From Acephala macrosclerotiorum (lineage: Eukaryota > Ascomycota > Leotiomycetes > Helotiales > Mollisiaceae): a stretch of DNA of 64,000 bases. Below, piece after piece: positions 37,130-47,748 of the stretch. The stretch is from contig MU119455.1 of assembly GCA_014904845.1 (NCBI GenBank), positions 1 through 64,000 of the forward strand, written 5' to 3'. Made by a program: the position numbers and the translations under genes. Every line of letters begins with the position of its first letter. The first letter of the stretch is position 1. The notes under the pieces are model-generated. The model did no database searches. It saw only the letters and a program-made list of their open reading frames with translations, and was not told the origin of the DNA.

Positions 37130-38376
37130 GACGCTTTCTGTTATGATTTGAGAAATTGTTGAGGGATTTTGAGTTTCTTTTCGTTGGGTTTGTACAAAGT
37201 TTACTTGTGTCGAATGGCGTTGAGAGATGTTTATGGGCGGGACGAGATGATATTGATTGGGTTGTTACTGACGTTGATTTCTTTGAGAAAGGTACTCTGA
37301 TTTGTGCATTTCGTTGGGTGTTTTCTGCATTAGAATGAATAAATGTAGATCCTCAAGGCAACAAACATATCCGCAAGAACAAAAAAGCGAGATACCTTAC
37401 CGTGATGCTATTACCGTCCCTAACCTCATTATCCCGAGAGTTGGGTACAACAACAACCGGAAGATGACTCGCTTAACCAATGAGATAAATACTGGCTAGC
37501 ATACATAAAAAATATTAAAAGAGGGCTAAATTAAAATTTAGCCTTGTAGTGATTTTCTTCTACTTTCGGTGGCAGCACGGACATTTCAGAGCCTTTACAT
37601 CCCCCTCTATGCCAGCACAGTCACTGCTTTGTTCGCAAGTGCTGTAGTCGCCTTCACTTGACAAATTTTCTGCCAATCACTTGCCCATTGGATGACAGCA
37701 ACTTCCTTTTGCTTCCTTTCTAGTTTATGTATACTACTCTTTATGTTCTCGTGCCTCCATCAAGTGATGAATTTGGGATGTGTGACAAGGCTACCTCGTT
37801 AGCAAACGTTGGGCGTAAATATCATCGCTGCCAATGTTTATCACAAAGCTTTCGTCTTTAAATACACAAGTTTATTGTCAATAAAATCCTTTCCATCTCC
37901 TCAATATACCATATATTGGACTGCGAGTACAAGGCAGCAAATACTTCTCGATGATAATCATATCACGTGAACTCTGCAAAGGGTCAATAGCTTCATGGAT
38001 CCGATTCACCATTCTTTCATTCATCTAAAGATCTTAGCGCGGTAATAGGCGAGACGATCAGGATCAGATATCATCGCTTGCTCCCTGGGTCACTTGCTTC
38101 TGCATCATCATCATCATCCTCCATCCAACCGCTTGCTACTCCCAACAGCACTCTCTTCTTTAAATTTATCGAGATCGCAACGACCCTCCCGCTGTCGTAC
38201 GGATTTACCGGAGTCGACGACATCAGGCGCATACGGAACCAGACGGCTGCTGCGCTGAGAAACGGGTGCTTTGCGGGGCATTTCATACAGTAAGTTCAAG
38301 ATAATTCATGGACTCTAGACTCCGCTGATGTGCAAAAGGTCCAGCAACCACTGTACAAGAAAAAAAAACAATCAAG
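37130..38376. other. Spacer between paralogues 2 and 3
   Basis: No convincing gene is present. It contains a near-perfect short palindrome at 37524-37543. A plus-strand frame at 38078-38293 and the overlapping minus frames lack motifs. Confidence 0.35.
37524..37543. repeat. 20-bp palindrome (hairpin)
   Basis: GGCTAAATT, a 2-nt spacer and AATTTAGCC form perfect 9-bp arms. It lies 395 bp downstream of paralogue 2. It could be an RNA hairpin or chance in AT-rich DNA. Confidence 0.5.
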
Positions 38377-38986
38377 ATGTTCCAGCGGTATGCGCCTTTG
38401 TATATCTGCCTTACCCGAGCTGACAATCTATAGAATCCTAGGCAAGCGTGCACGAGCCGACCGCCCAGGTAGAGCTGCTGTCACGACTTACCATGTTGAG
38501 CAAGGATTCGTGTATGAGGAGTTCAGCGAGAACGACTTCACGGCCAAGATAATTCTAGACTCTCCCACACGTATCACCAATTTTGCGGTCGCCAATGGCA
38601 GAAATGGCAGCTTTACTGTTGCCAAACAAGTTCCAGGTCGAGCCACTTCATTCATAGTCCGCAAAACACAGTCAACCTACACCTTGACCCCTAGTTTCTC
38701 GGCCACCACCAAGTATATAATCACCAACAGTATCTTTGGGTACAATGCAACAAAGCTCTCAGATGGGACTCTGCCTGATAACGCCTGCCTCACAGCAAAC
38801 CTGGAGACTTTCGATGCATTCGACGCTGGAATTTTCTTGAGCGAGCTGAGCGCGGAAGAGGATTGGGATGCGCTTCCACCCCGAACCGGACCTCTATTCA
38901 CACCTCTTCCCAGCACTTTCCCTCCCGAAATCGAAGCAAGTATTGCTGCCCGACGTCTCGTCAACGCTCCCATAGATACATTCTAG
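38377..38986 (+). CDS. Unknown family, tandem paralogue 3 (11-nt first exon)
   Basis: There are two exons, 38377-38387 (ATG TTC CAG CG) and 38434-38986. The 46-nt intron (GTATGC to CTATAG) splits the fourth codon, and the product is 187 residues. It begins MFQRILGKRARADRPG, then YHVEQGFVYEEFSENDF, FTVAKQVPGRATSFIVRK, YIITNSIFGYNATKL, DAFDAGIFLSELSAEEDWDAL, and ends PPEIEASIAARRLVNAPIDTF. The closest sister by eye is paralogue 1, which shares MF(H/Q)RIL, SENDF and RRLVNAP/RRLANAP. The purine-rich run just before the ATG is unusual (AAGAAAAAAAAACAATCAAG). Confidence 0.8.
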
Positions 38987-39696
38987 AACGCATGCCTTTG
39001 TAATGGTTAATTATTGGTTCTCTGTCTCTCTTTTCTATTGCTTGCAATGTTATTATGCGGAGCACTTGGATTTTACAGCAGAAAATCTGCTACTGGAGGC
39101 ACTACAAGTTTGGTTTATGAATATGCGAAAATTACATTAGGCTACTAGACATTAGGTCTATGCTATTGGTGGAAGGATAATAAGATTGTACGATAGATGG
39201 TAGAGGAACCCCTGAATCTTTGAACCCATTGGACTCCAGGGCACATGCTCGTGACTGTTCGTTATAAGTCGAAACGCGCAAGATGGCATTGCCCACTCAA
39301 TCGCTACTCTCACCATATAATAACAGGGGCTGGAATTCCCGTTGCCATCTTGCAGATCTTTGTCGTATATAGACAGAGGTCTAGCAAGTCAAACAGGGGG
39401 CGCAATCGACTCAAGCCAGCCTTGGCAAAGCCAATTGCCTCTACTTTCTCCCTAGGTGAGTTTTCTAACTTTCTTCCTGCCTTAGTAAACAACAGTGTAT
39501 CGAAGAGAAACCACTCATCTGCACGGAAATGAGATCTTGAAGGTATGAAATGAGTTAAGGCCCGGTCCCTCAATATGGTACTGACATTCATTCTATCCCT
39601 CGCGACATTTGCTACTGTACGAGAAACACAACTTGACCTTGGAACCAATTCTTGTGACTGCTTGAACATGACAAGCCTCTCAAGGGTTGAGTATCT
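38987..39696. other. Intergenic region, nothing recognised
   Basis: Short overlapping frames occur on both strands (39245-39669), none with a motif. Composition is normal. Confidence 0.35.
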
Positions 39697-40059
39697 CTAG
39701 AGACGTGCCAGCTGGGCGACATTCACAGCTTGGACAACATCACTCCCATAGTCCGAGACAAGCAACGTCTTTCCGTTCGGGCTAAGAGCGAACTCCCGCA
39801 GGAACAAGCCAGCTGGTATGCGAGGAAACCCCTGCTTGCCCTTCAAAGCAGCCTCTGCATCAACCACAGTAAGCCCAGAAGCCGCGTTGGCATAAAGGAA
39901 TCCGTTCGAGTCTGCTGTGGTGATATGTCGCCCATAATTGACGAAAATGAGGCCGACTGGAGACGTTCCGTTCCGACTTGGACGGGATTGACGATGAACC
40001 AGAGCTTTCCAGCTGATTTTATAATGCAACTTCAAGCAACCTTTACTTGGACAAACCAA
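39697..40059 (-). pseudogene. C-terminal fragment of a beta-propeller protein
   Basis: The open frame encodes SPVGLIFVNYGRHITTADSN, GLTVVDAEAAL, FPRIPAGLFLREFALSPNGKTLLVSDYGSDVVQAVNV, then stop. This is the final blade-like portion of a YVTN/lactonase-type beta-propeller, with 'FALSPNGKTLLVSDYGS' the repeated blade signature. The expected upstream blades and start codon are absent. Sequence above about 40000 on this strand changes frame and has stops, so this is a 5'-truncated remnant. A full-length copy may exist elsewhere in the genome. Confidence 0.62.
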
Positions 40060-42440
40060 GGCTGTAGAAACGAGCGTCCGGCTTTCTTGGCAAACAATCT
40101 AGATTTATATACCGATCAGATTGTCTTAGTCTCTGGTGCAAGCCAAAGATCGGACTCAGCCTCGTAACCTAGTTCGTAAATTCTCTAGATTGGTAGTCTC
40201 ATGCCGTCATGCCGCATATCAACGTGGATGTGCCAAGCTTTTCATTGGAGTTGAAGATTTTCGCTAAATCCTTCTGACATTACATCGCGAAGAACATCTG
40301 TAGGATTTTGTACCTTGCAATGCTGGATGAGACGTTTTCCACGGCAATCTTTTTTGAATACGAGTTCAAAGGGGCACAGCCTCTGGGCGTTCATCCGAGC
40401 TACCGATGATCTTTGACCTTGCCGTGCAATCGAAAATCAACCCCTGAATGAGCGACTAACTTTACCGAGTTTACCGAATTGCCCCTGAAAATGATGTCCA
40501 GGCGGCTGTAGCTCGAGATACCAAAGACACAATTCCCTCGAATATCACGTACTCGGCCGCAAGAAATCTAATTTCTGTTAAAAATTGCATTTAACTCTCT
40601 ATTATAAGGTTAAAACATAATTTGCTTGCAAGCTAAGGACTGTTACACATATTGGATGCAAAAAGGGTTGAAGTCACCCTAGCCATTACAGCTCGAAGAA
40701 AGGGGAGATGATACCATGTCGCAACCAAGTTTTGAGTAGTACCTCCGTTCGGAAATGACGCCTCATATTCAACACGTGCGGCATCACAATCTTTGTGCGG
40801 AAATAACTTCTTTTCTATGATCAATTGTTTCTGCGAACAATTGTATCATGTGACTATGTCTAGATTGGAACTTGAAAGGGCAAGCTGTTCAAGGTTTCAT
40901 ATGCAACCTTTGGGTATGCTTGGTAGCCGTGCTCCTGGTGAAAAGTAAACATGGCTAGGCTGCTGGGTTTTCCCCCCATGGGTCCTCACAAGGACGTGTA
41001 GTGGGGGCAAGCGGAGTAGTATAAGATCCGAGAGAGGTGCGAAACGGCCCAGGCTCAAATAAACGGAAATCAAGCTTTACGGAAAAATTACTCGCAGATG
41101 TTTACTCGATGCAAGGATCTAAACAAACCGTGGTGCTCCATTTGGGAGGGGGGAACGGACGAGCAACCTAAACATGGCATGAAGATCTAACTGGTGGCCA
41201 CACTCTACAATTGGTGATCACTATATTTAGACATGTACTTACAAGTAGTCTCTCGAGGGCAGAAAGAGCCTTGAAAGTCTAGGATTAGGCCAGAAAGTGC
41301 CATTAAAGTTTATACGGATGTATCAGCATGTCTAACCACAGGAAAGTCGGAGTACTAGGCATAGACTTTGATACAGACTTGAAGTGGTAGCAGTGCTGCG
41401 TTTGCCATGCATGTTCAAAGTATTTGTGGCGACATGGCCGAGTTGATAGCTTTATTATTAGAGAAAAAAAAAGGCCCCCTCATTGCTTCTAGTGAGACGA
41501 GCAGCGGAGTTCCATAATGGTAGGGCAATTAGCGGGGTGGGGTTGCGTAGATCTGGGGAGAAGGGGAGGGACGGAGTTGTGGGTATATTGGGCGGCATCA
41601 AGTTGAATGATTATCTTGTGAGAGACTTTCAGTGGAGGGACAACAGTGCGTAAAGGTTGCAAGGATACTTGTAGGTACAAATATCACATCGGGACTCTCC
41701 CCTGTAAATGTCTCGGGGAGAGCCACGAACAATGAAAGAACATCATCCAAAGCTATCAGCACACCTATGAATGCAAGACTCAGATCACCTTAACTCTCTT
41801 TGGTTTTGGAAGTAAACCATGCCTTTGAACCGGCCAATATAACAGACACAATAAGAGTTTGCATTCGGAACTTGTGAGTAAACATGGTTATGCAATGATC
41901 ATCTTTGGCCTCACGACTTTCTAGGATGCAAGACAGGCCCCCCTCCCAATGGCCCGTGAGGGGTGTGGACAACGGGGATATCAAGTAAAGCACAATCGGG
42001 GACAACTAGTATCTATATCAAAGCTGCTCCTATATAACAAACGTAGCTAGGCAATTGAGTCTCTGATATCCCGGGGTATAAAATGGAGGGAATGACAAGC
42101 AAAGACAAACCACGAGTATCAACACCCCGCGGTGTGTAGCAATCGACCACTCACGGTTGTCGAACTCGTAAAACTCTGATACACGTCTAGAAGCACCCCT
42201 TGGCCGACCAAGATAGGGATAGCATCATGAACCTCGTCCAAATCACGCATTAGCTCCCACAAAGCATAAAAGAAAATTTCCTACCTCCAAGAATTGAAAG
42301 CCTCCCATCTCTTTTATAATCACGAGCCGCACACGCACCAGACTACATTAGATACTGGCTTGTCCCTATGCGTGCCTCTTTGAGGTTCAAAGATTGTTCC
42401 TTCTTCGTGATTTCTTCTTTCTTTCTTGATTGAACCTTGC
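40060..42440. other. 2.4-kb interval without a recognisable gene
   Basis: There are no long frames or motifs on either strand, and composition is normal. It may contain more eroded sequence of the propeller gene at its left end. The adjoining right side starts the repeat array. Confidence 0.4.
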
Positions 42441-42460
42441 AGCAGCATGATCTTCCTTCT

Positions 42461-44500
42461 CAGCTGGTCTGAGGAGGAAGACATGTGGCATCGCATGCGG
42501 GGCTGCAAGCAATTATGGTAACTACTCCTTTTCCAAGGCTCATCATCGAACCAGTTCAATATCTGGGCTGACAAGTGTCGTATGGCAGGAGCGATCCTTC
42601 CCTGAATGAAATCGACAGCGACTCTCCTCGGGCTCCTTCCTCCCTCAGCTGGTCTGGGGAGGAAGATGACTCGCACAAAACGACATGGCGTGGTATGCCT
42701 TTCATCGCGTTTCCGTCACGTTTGATGACAAAAAACTTGGCTGATGGAGCCGTGCAGGTCCGATCGTAGAGAGGCCCTTCTGGATCCTCGATGCCGCAGC
42801 ACTTTGAGAGAAGTGGATATCCTCGCTCGGTACGAACCCCTTATACATCGCTTCGATCTCTCACCCGAGACTTGAGAAGCTGGCAGATATGGCTGGTCCC
42901 TGTCTAAACGTAATTCGACAGCCGAATCCCTTTTCCTTCAGCGACGAACAATCATCTCCTCAGCTGGTCTGGGGAGAGAGATGATCCCACAATCTCGGGC
43001 TGTTCTCAATGGGCTGGTAGGCTTCCATCCAGGCTCGCACATGGAACCATAATTTTGCTAACAATTCGGCTTCAACAGGTCTCGGAGAGACGTTTATGGG
43101 CTGGTCTTACAAGGGCTCTTTAATTAGCTATATAGCATATGAGACTCTTTATATGTTGCAAAAGACTGCGAGTACACGCTCAAAGATTCGACCACTGCTA
43201 CTATTTTGCCGCCATCGAATGGGCCAAGGGCGTCGGTTGATAACACAGAAGCGGGAGGGACAAGAGCGTGCGGCGTGATTGGGCATATGCGTCTGGAAAC
43301 ACACACCTTACCACTTCCCCGAACGAAGGTTTGAGTGTGACCCCGTCACGTCAAATTCAATGGAGGGACCCAAATCCAACCCCAAGCACGAGAAGAGACA
43401 CTTCTTCGGCGAACCACAGACTGGCAACAAGTTGATCATCGATTATGGCGTTCCTCGATCCTCCATACGATCTAAGCAAAGCTGCTTCTCATCTTCCTCT
43501 CGGCTGGTCTGAGGGAAGATGGGAGAGTCAAGCCCCCAGATTCTCGGTAGGTCTTTCCTCATACCAAAAAACATGATCTTAAATCGGGAAAAATGGCTGA
43601 TGATGGGATTGCAAAAGAACGAGAAGATAACAGCTAGAAGGCGAATGAATCGCAGCGCGCATGGTTGGAGCCTCCCCACTGGGGCCCAGCAGTGGTGGCT
43701 GGTCCACGGTACGTCTTACTTCCACGCATCTGATGATCTTGATGGAGATCAAAGACTTGGCTAACTTATGATTTTGGGTACAGGTCCGCCGAAAAGGGCT
43801 GGTCCCTCTCAATCGCAATTGGAGTGTCAAGCCGCAAGAAGCGCAAGATCGCATTCTGCTCTCCCCTAGAGAGATCTCGGTGGCTTTTGAGCAAAATGAT
43901 AAGATTTGGGAGGTTGCCCGCCGTGGGGCACCGCCAGCTATCCAGAAGCTGACCGTATGACAAGTCACTGTTATACCGCATCAGACCTCTTCTGAAGGGC
44001 TGGTCCCTCTCAATCCGAAACTCGGCAACTGGACCGTCAAACCGCAAGAAGCGCAAGATCGCATCCCGCTCTCTTTGAGGGAGACCTCGGTGGCTGGTCC
44101 ACCTTGGTAAGTTTGCTCTTCATATGCTCTTGCTGTCGGCGTTGAACGATGGACATTGCTAATGTTGGGAAAGGTCTCGACAAGGGCTGGCCCCTATCTT
44201 GAAGAAAACTTCTCGACTCCACCAAGGGAGTGGCCTCGGTGGCTGGCCCACCTTGGTAAGTCCCCCTTTTGCTCTTGCAATCCTTTCACCCCCTTCATAT
44301 GTAACATCACCGAGGAACTCTTCCCCACCGCTGACATCGCATCAACATTATTGACCATGAATCTCCTTTCACTCCTTCACACTCCACATCAACATCGATG
44401 ACAATTCCACCATGCTCAACACCGCGTCGACATCATGGACAAAGAACAAAGCTGACGGTGAATCGTAGGTCAGGATACGGGCTGGTCCCTATCCGAGATT
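42461..44500. repeat. Degenerate array of CTGGTC modules with exon-like ends
   Basis: Three related modules recur. Module C (CAGCTGGTCTGGGGAGGAAGA and variants) is at 42461, 42646, 42961 and 43501. Module A (GGGCTGGTCCCTCTCAAT and variants) is at about 42891, 43093, 43797, 43998, 44182 and 44478. Module B (CGGTGGCTGGTCCACCTTGG) is at about 43696, 44091 and 44239. The 44091 and 44239 copies of B run directly into GTAAGT, a consensus splice donor, and several A modules are preceded by acceptor-like AG. Frames through the copies carry stops or shift relative to one another. It looks like repeatedly duplicated exon-intron units of a decayed gene, or a satellite-like array. Confidence 0.6.
43797..44095 (+). 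repeat. Pair of ~90-100-bp direct repeats
   Basis: The copies start at 43797 and 43998, about 201 bp apart. They share GGGCTGGTCCCTCTCAATC, GTCAA(G/A)CCGCAAGAAGCGC, AAGATCGCAT and a CTCGGTGGCT end. The second copy has about 10 extra bases near its start. Both can be read as GLVPLN...VKPQEAQDRI. Confidence 0.75.
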
Positions 44501-44796
44501 TCGCCATCTCCTCTCTTGAACTTGAACTTCTTCCGAATCCAACGATCTCGAAATCCGGAACGAGAGCAGATTCGCTGGAGGATCATCCCCTCAAAAATTC
44601 TCTCTTGAACAGACAATACGTGAGTCCCTCGATTCCTTTTTGTGCGATACCCCTTTCTTTCGCTCGCTTCGAGAATGTCTTGGGGCAGCTGGATTACTCC
44701 CCTCCAGGTCGCGAGATCGAGGGTTCGACGCGTTGTCTTCCTAGCTATCGTGACCATTTGATACCGAGGATGGTGTGATGGTCGAGGGAGGAATGT

Positions 44797-44814
44797 TCTC
44801 TCTCTCTCTCTCTT
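44797..44814. repeat. (CT)n microsatellite
   Basis: Nine tandem CT units (TCTCTCTCTCTC-type run), about 190 bp upstream of the duplicated-exon gene. It may be part of its promoter or leader. Confidence 0.85.
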
Positions 44815-45002
44815 TGCGGAGAGGGGCAGCGGCAGGCCCATTGCTTGATCGCGGTCATCGAGCGCCATCATTCCCTTCGCACTTGCGCGTTCCTCCACAC
44901 TCCTCTACGCTCTTCCTCTCTCCTCCAGTCCCTCCCATCCAACTATGGCAAAGATCTCCGCTAACTCATCCACCCTCAGCAGAAATTAAACAACAATCAA
45001 CT

Positions 45003-45540
45003 ATGGCCTCGACCAACAACCAACCCGGCGCCACTCCTGGAAATGACCAGGAGCGCATCTTCAACCCGCTGGACTATTTCACTGGTGGTCCAGTGATGCG
45101 GGCTAACCGCCTGGCGGCCATGAGTCCGGAAGAGGTGGAGCGTCTGCGCGTGATCCGAGAGACCGGGAGGCTGGCGGCACCGGCGGATGCCAGCAGGGAG
45201 AGTGGAGGAGGTGAGACACAATTTTCTGGGGGACGTTAGATGCGGAGGACATACGGCTGACTTGGAATACAGGTGTTGGTGGCGGTGCTTCTGGTGCTTC
45301 CGGTGAGGGTGGTGGTGGAGGCTCGGCGGATGCCAGCAGGGAGAGCGGAGGAGGTAAGAACCTTTTCCCTTTTCCCATTCTTCTTTCCAGGACACATAGC
45401 TGACTTGGGTTCAAATAGGTCTCGGTGCGGGATGGAGACAGCGGCCAGCGTGCCAATGCCGGGCCTGCAAGAGGCTCCGGGGGGAGGAAGAGGAAAGTGC
45501 CGGCGGGCGATATACCCTGTGCAAGATTGAGTTTCGATAG
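45003..45540 (+). CDS. Hypothetical Gly-rich protein with a duplicated exon
   Basis: There are three exons: 45003-45210, 45273-45353 and 45419-45540. The introns are 62 and 65 nt, phase is kept, and the product is 136 residues. It begins MASTNNQPGATPGND, then IFNPLDYFTGGPVM and MSPEEVERLRVIRETGR. Exons 1 and 2 both end with coding sequence for ADASRESGGG at the same splice phase. The introns also resemble each other (both contain GACATA...CTGACTTGG), so a terminal exon segment plus intron was duplicated in tandem. The linker is Gly/Ser-rich. Exon 3 has CQCRACKRLRGEEEE, a short Cys cluster, and ends YTLCKIEFR. I recognise no domain. It is probably nuclear or cytosolic, as no signal peptide is seen. 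Confidence 0.62.
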
Positions 45541-45660
45541 GGTGGGGGAACCCTTTAACCCTAACAGCCAGGTATTCCAGAGGGTGGGGAGAACCCTTGA
45601 ACCCCAGTGTTGAGCATATGATACCAGAAAATGAAAGAGTGGGGTAACCCTGCAACCCCA
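45541..45660. repeat. Three (G)GGTGGGG-AACCC repeats
   Basis: Copies are at 45541-45564, 45582-45606 and 45638-45660. Each reads roughly GGGTGGGG(A)AACCCTTGAACCCCA, so each is itself imperfectly palindromic (GGGGT/ACCCC). The first copy contains AACCCTTTAACCCTAA, similar to TTAGGG-type telomere sequence. A related GTGGGGTAAACCCCAT occurs near 51003. Confidence 0.65.
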
Positions 45661-46420
45661 GACGTCGAATTGGATCTTCGTGAAGATGATATAATGTTGT
45701 GGTTGTGGTGTTGACGTGTGATTTGAGGTCGAGGGTTGCAAGGACAGAGAGACTGCAGGTCAGGCAAGTGCCAAAAAACGGCAAAATCAGAGGAGTCCAA
45801 TTGCAGGATGCGGAAAGGTGCATTCAGGCACCTTCCGGGAATGTGTTTTCCGAGCCTCGAGTCGAGTTGCTCTTCTCAAGTGGAGGCAGGTAAGAAATTG
45901 AGAGAGTGCTGCAAGGTCTTTATACTGGGACGTGGATCTGCATTCTGAGCTGCGCATGATTCGAGCTCCAACGCGGAAGGCACGACTATGCATATTGCAG
46001 CTTTGACGTATTTAGTGATCATTTCAATGAACACGAGAGAGTTGATTTTCTGCATCGTTGACTGAGGGTTGAAGAGTTAAAGGAGAATCGCAACACATTG
46101 AATCTGGATGAAGCGCCGGCCGGTTCGAAGAGGAAAGAGCGATGGGACTTGCCAGATATTTTGGAAGGCGCCACAGGTTCATCTTCATGCAGGCGCGGAA
46201 CTTGAAGCAATGCAAGGCGTTTTATATCAGAAGATCGGGAAGGAAAGGTCGATGTGCTGCTTACGGGAGAAGGTGTCCATAGACCGGATTGAAACAATTC
46301 AAGTCATCTTGAAGTCCAACTTCAAGTCTCTCTGACCGCTTCACTGGATCTCATCCCAGCTATAAAGTTTCCTTGCCTCGTTCTACTGATTGGGAAGGCA
46401 TATCTCGAGATCATATCCGA
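45661..46420. other. Spacer between the duplicated-exon gene and the array
   Basis: No gene is recognised. It consists of short frames only, with normal composition. Confidence 0.35.
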
Positions 46421-47290
46421 ATTTGTTGCGCATCGCAGAAAATCGGCTTTGAAGTCTCCCCGTCTCTATCTCCATGTTTCATGAATACCGAACTCCTTTC
46501 GTCTCGCAAACCAAGGGGAGAGAAGCGAATAGCAATCATGATAAACTTTTGTTGCATATCGACAGAAAAAAGTGGCTTTGACATCTGTCCGACTGCCATC
46601 TCCAATGTCCGTGGAGGCAAGACGCTTGCGTTGGTCTTACGCCTACTTTTGAAGCGAAGGAGAGCTTCAACACCGATCATTGACTTTGTTGCAGATCGAC
46701 TAAAGCCGCATTGCTCCGAATGCCGCCTTGCCTCCGTCTTGAGGAACTGGCTGAAGCACGAGGCTGAAGTCAATTCGCCCGTGGCCTCGGTCAAAGGCCT
46801 TTTGGATGTCCAACAGCCGCTTTGTTGCGCATCGACAAAATCCGAAAGCCGTTTGAGTTCGTTTTGAAGAACAGCGTGATTGAGGGGCACTTCCCTGCTC
46901 TAGACGTATCAAAGCAATCGAAAGCGAAATTCAGCAAATCAAGAGAAATCTTGTTGCACGTCGACAAAATTGCGGCATTAAGCATCTCTCCGAAAGCCGT
47001 TTGAGTCCGCCTTCAAGTCCGTCCTCAACACTAAGCAAGTATACTTTCTACTTCTGTGCGTTTACACACGCAATGCTACGCAGAAGATAATCAAATGAAG
47101 AACTTTGTTGCACATCTGCAAATTCCATATCTCTCCGAAAGCCGTTTAACTTCGCCCGAAACAACGAAGCCAAGCAAGTACACTTTCCGTTCCCGGACGT
47201 ACACAAAAGCATTTGAATATCAAAGTCACCAAGTCAAGAAGTTTGTTGCACATCGACAGATTTCAGATTGACCCGAAGTCCGGTCCAAAG
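46421..47290. repeat. Seven-copy degenerate array built on TTTGTTGCACATCG
   Basis: Core copies begin at about 46422, 46546, 46684, 46821, 46949, 47103 and 47241, spaced 120-155 bp. The best-conserved block is (C)TTTGTTGC(A/G)CATCGACAAAA. A second shared block, CTCTCCGAAAGCCGTTTGAG, follows in three adjacent copies (about 46851, 46987 and 47133), and AAGCAAGTA(C/T)ACTTTC recurs after it. No open frame is conserved between copies. An inverted copy (TGTTGCGATGCGCAACAAA) lies at about 47559. It behaves like a diverged minisatellite or a tandem series of small elements. Confidence 0.72.
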
Positions 47291-47748
47291 AGGCGTTTCT
47301 CGAGCACCGTAAGCAGGAAAGATTGCCTCTTTCGTCCGTTGCCCCTCATCGAGGCACTTGCCAAAAGGGACACGACGCAAAGGCCAACCGTTAGACCGAT
47401 ATTTCGGACGTACAGCACGGCAAACGGAACATGAGAATAAGGTTATGGGGCAACAATTCCACCTCGTAGGTTTCTCGGCCGCAATTCGCATTCCTATTCC
47501 GCCGCATGCCAAGATATCTCGTCCGGGGAAATCGGGGGGTAGCCGGGAACGGCGGAATGTTGCGATGCGCAACAAAGATGCAAGAAGATTTGAATGAGAC
47601 GCCTCGATACCAGGATTGGTTACAGATGTTGTTCGAGACCGCGAAAATATGTTGATACGACCCATTTGAACGAGGCAATTGAGCATGGTGGCTGAGGGAA
47701 GGAGAATGCTCGGAGTCCTGGCAATGTCCCGTTTTCCGCGGGCTTGTA

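Noticed and set aside
44775..45239. Longer ORF starting at 44775 as the start of the duplicated-exon gene
   Set aside because: The first 76 codons run through a CT microsatellite and pyrimidine-rich leader; the ATG at 45003 starts the gene-like part.
46373..46890. Overlapping 160-codon frames on both strands inside the tandem array
   Set aside because: Frames are not conserved between repeat units, so they arise from the array, not a gene.
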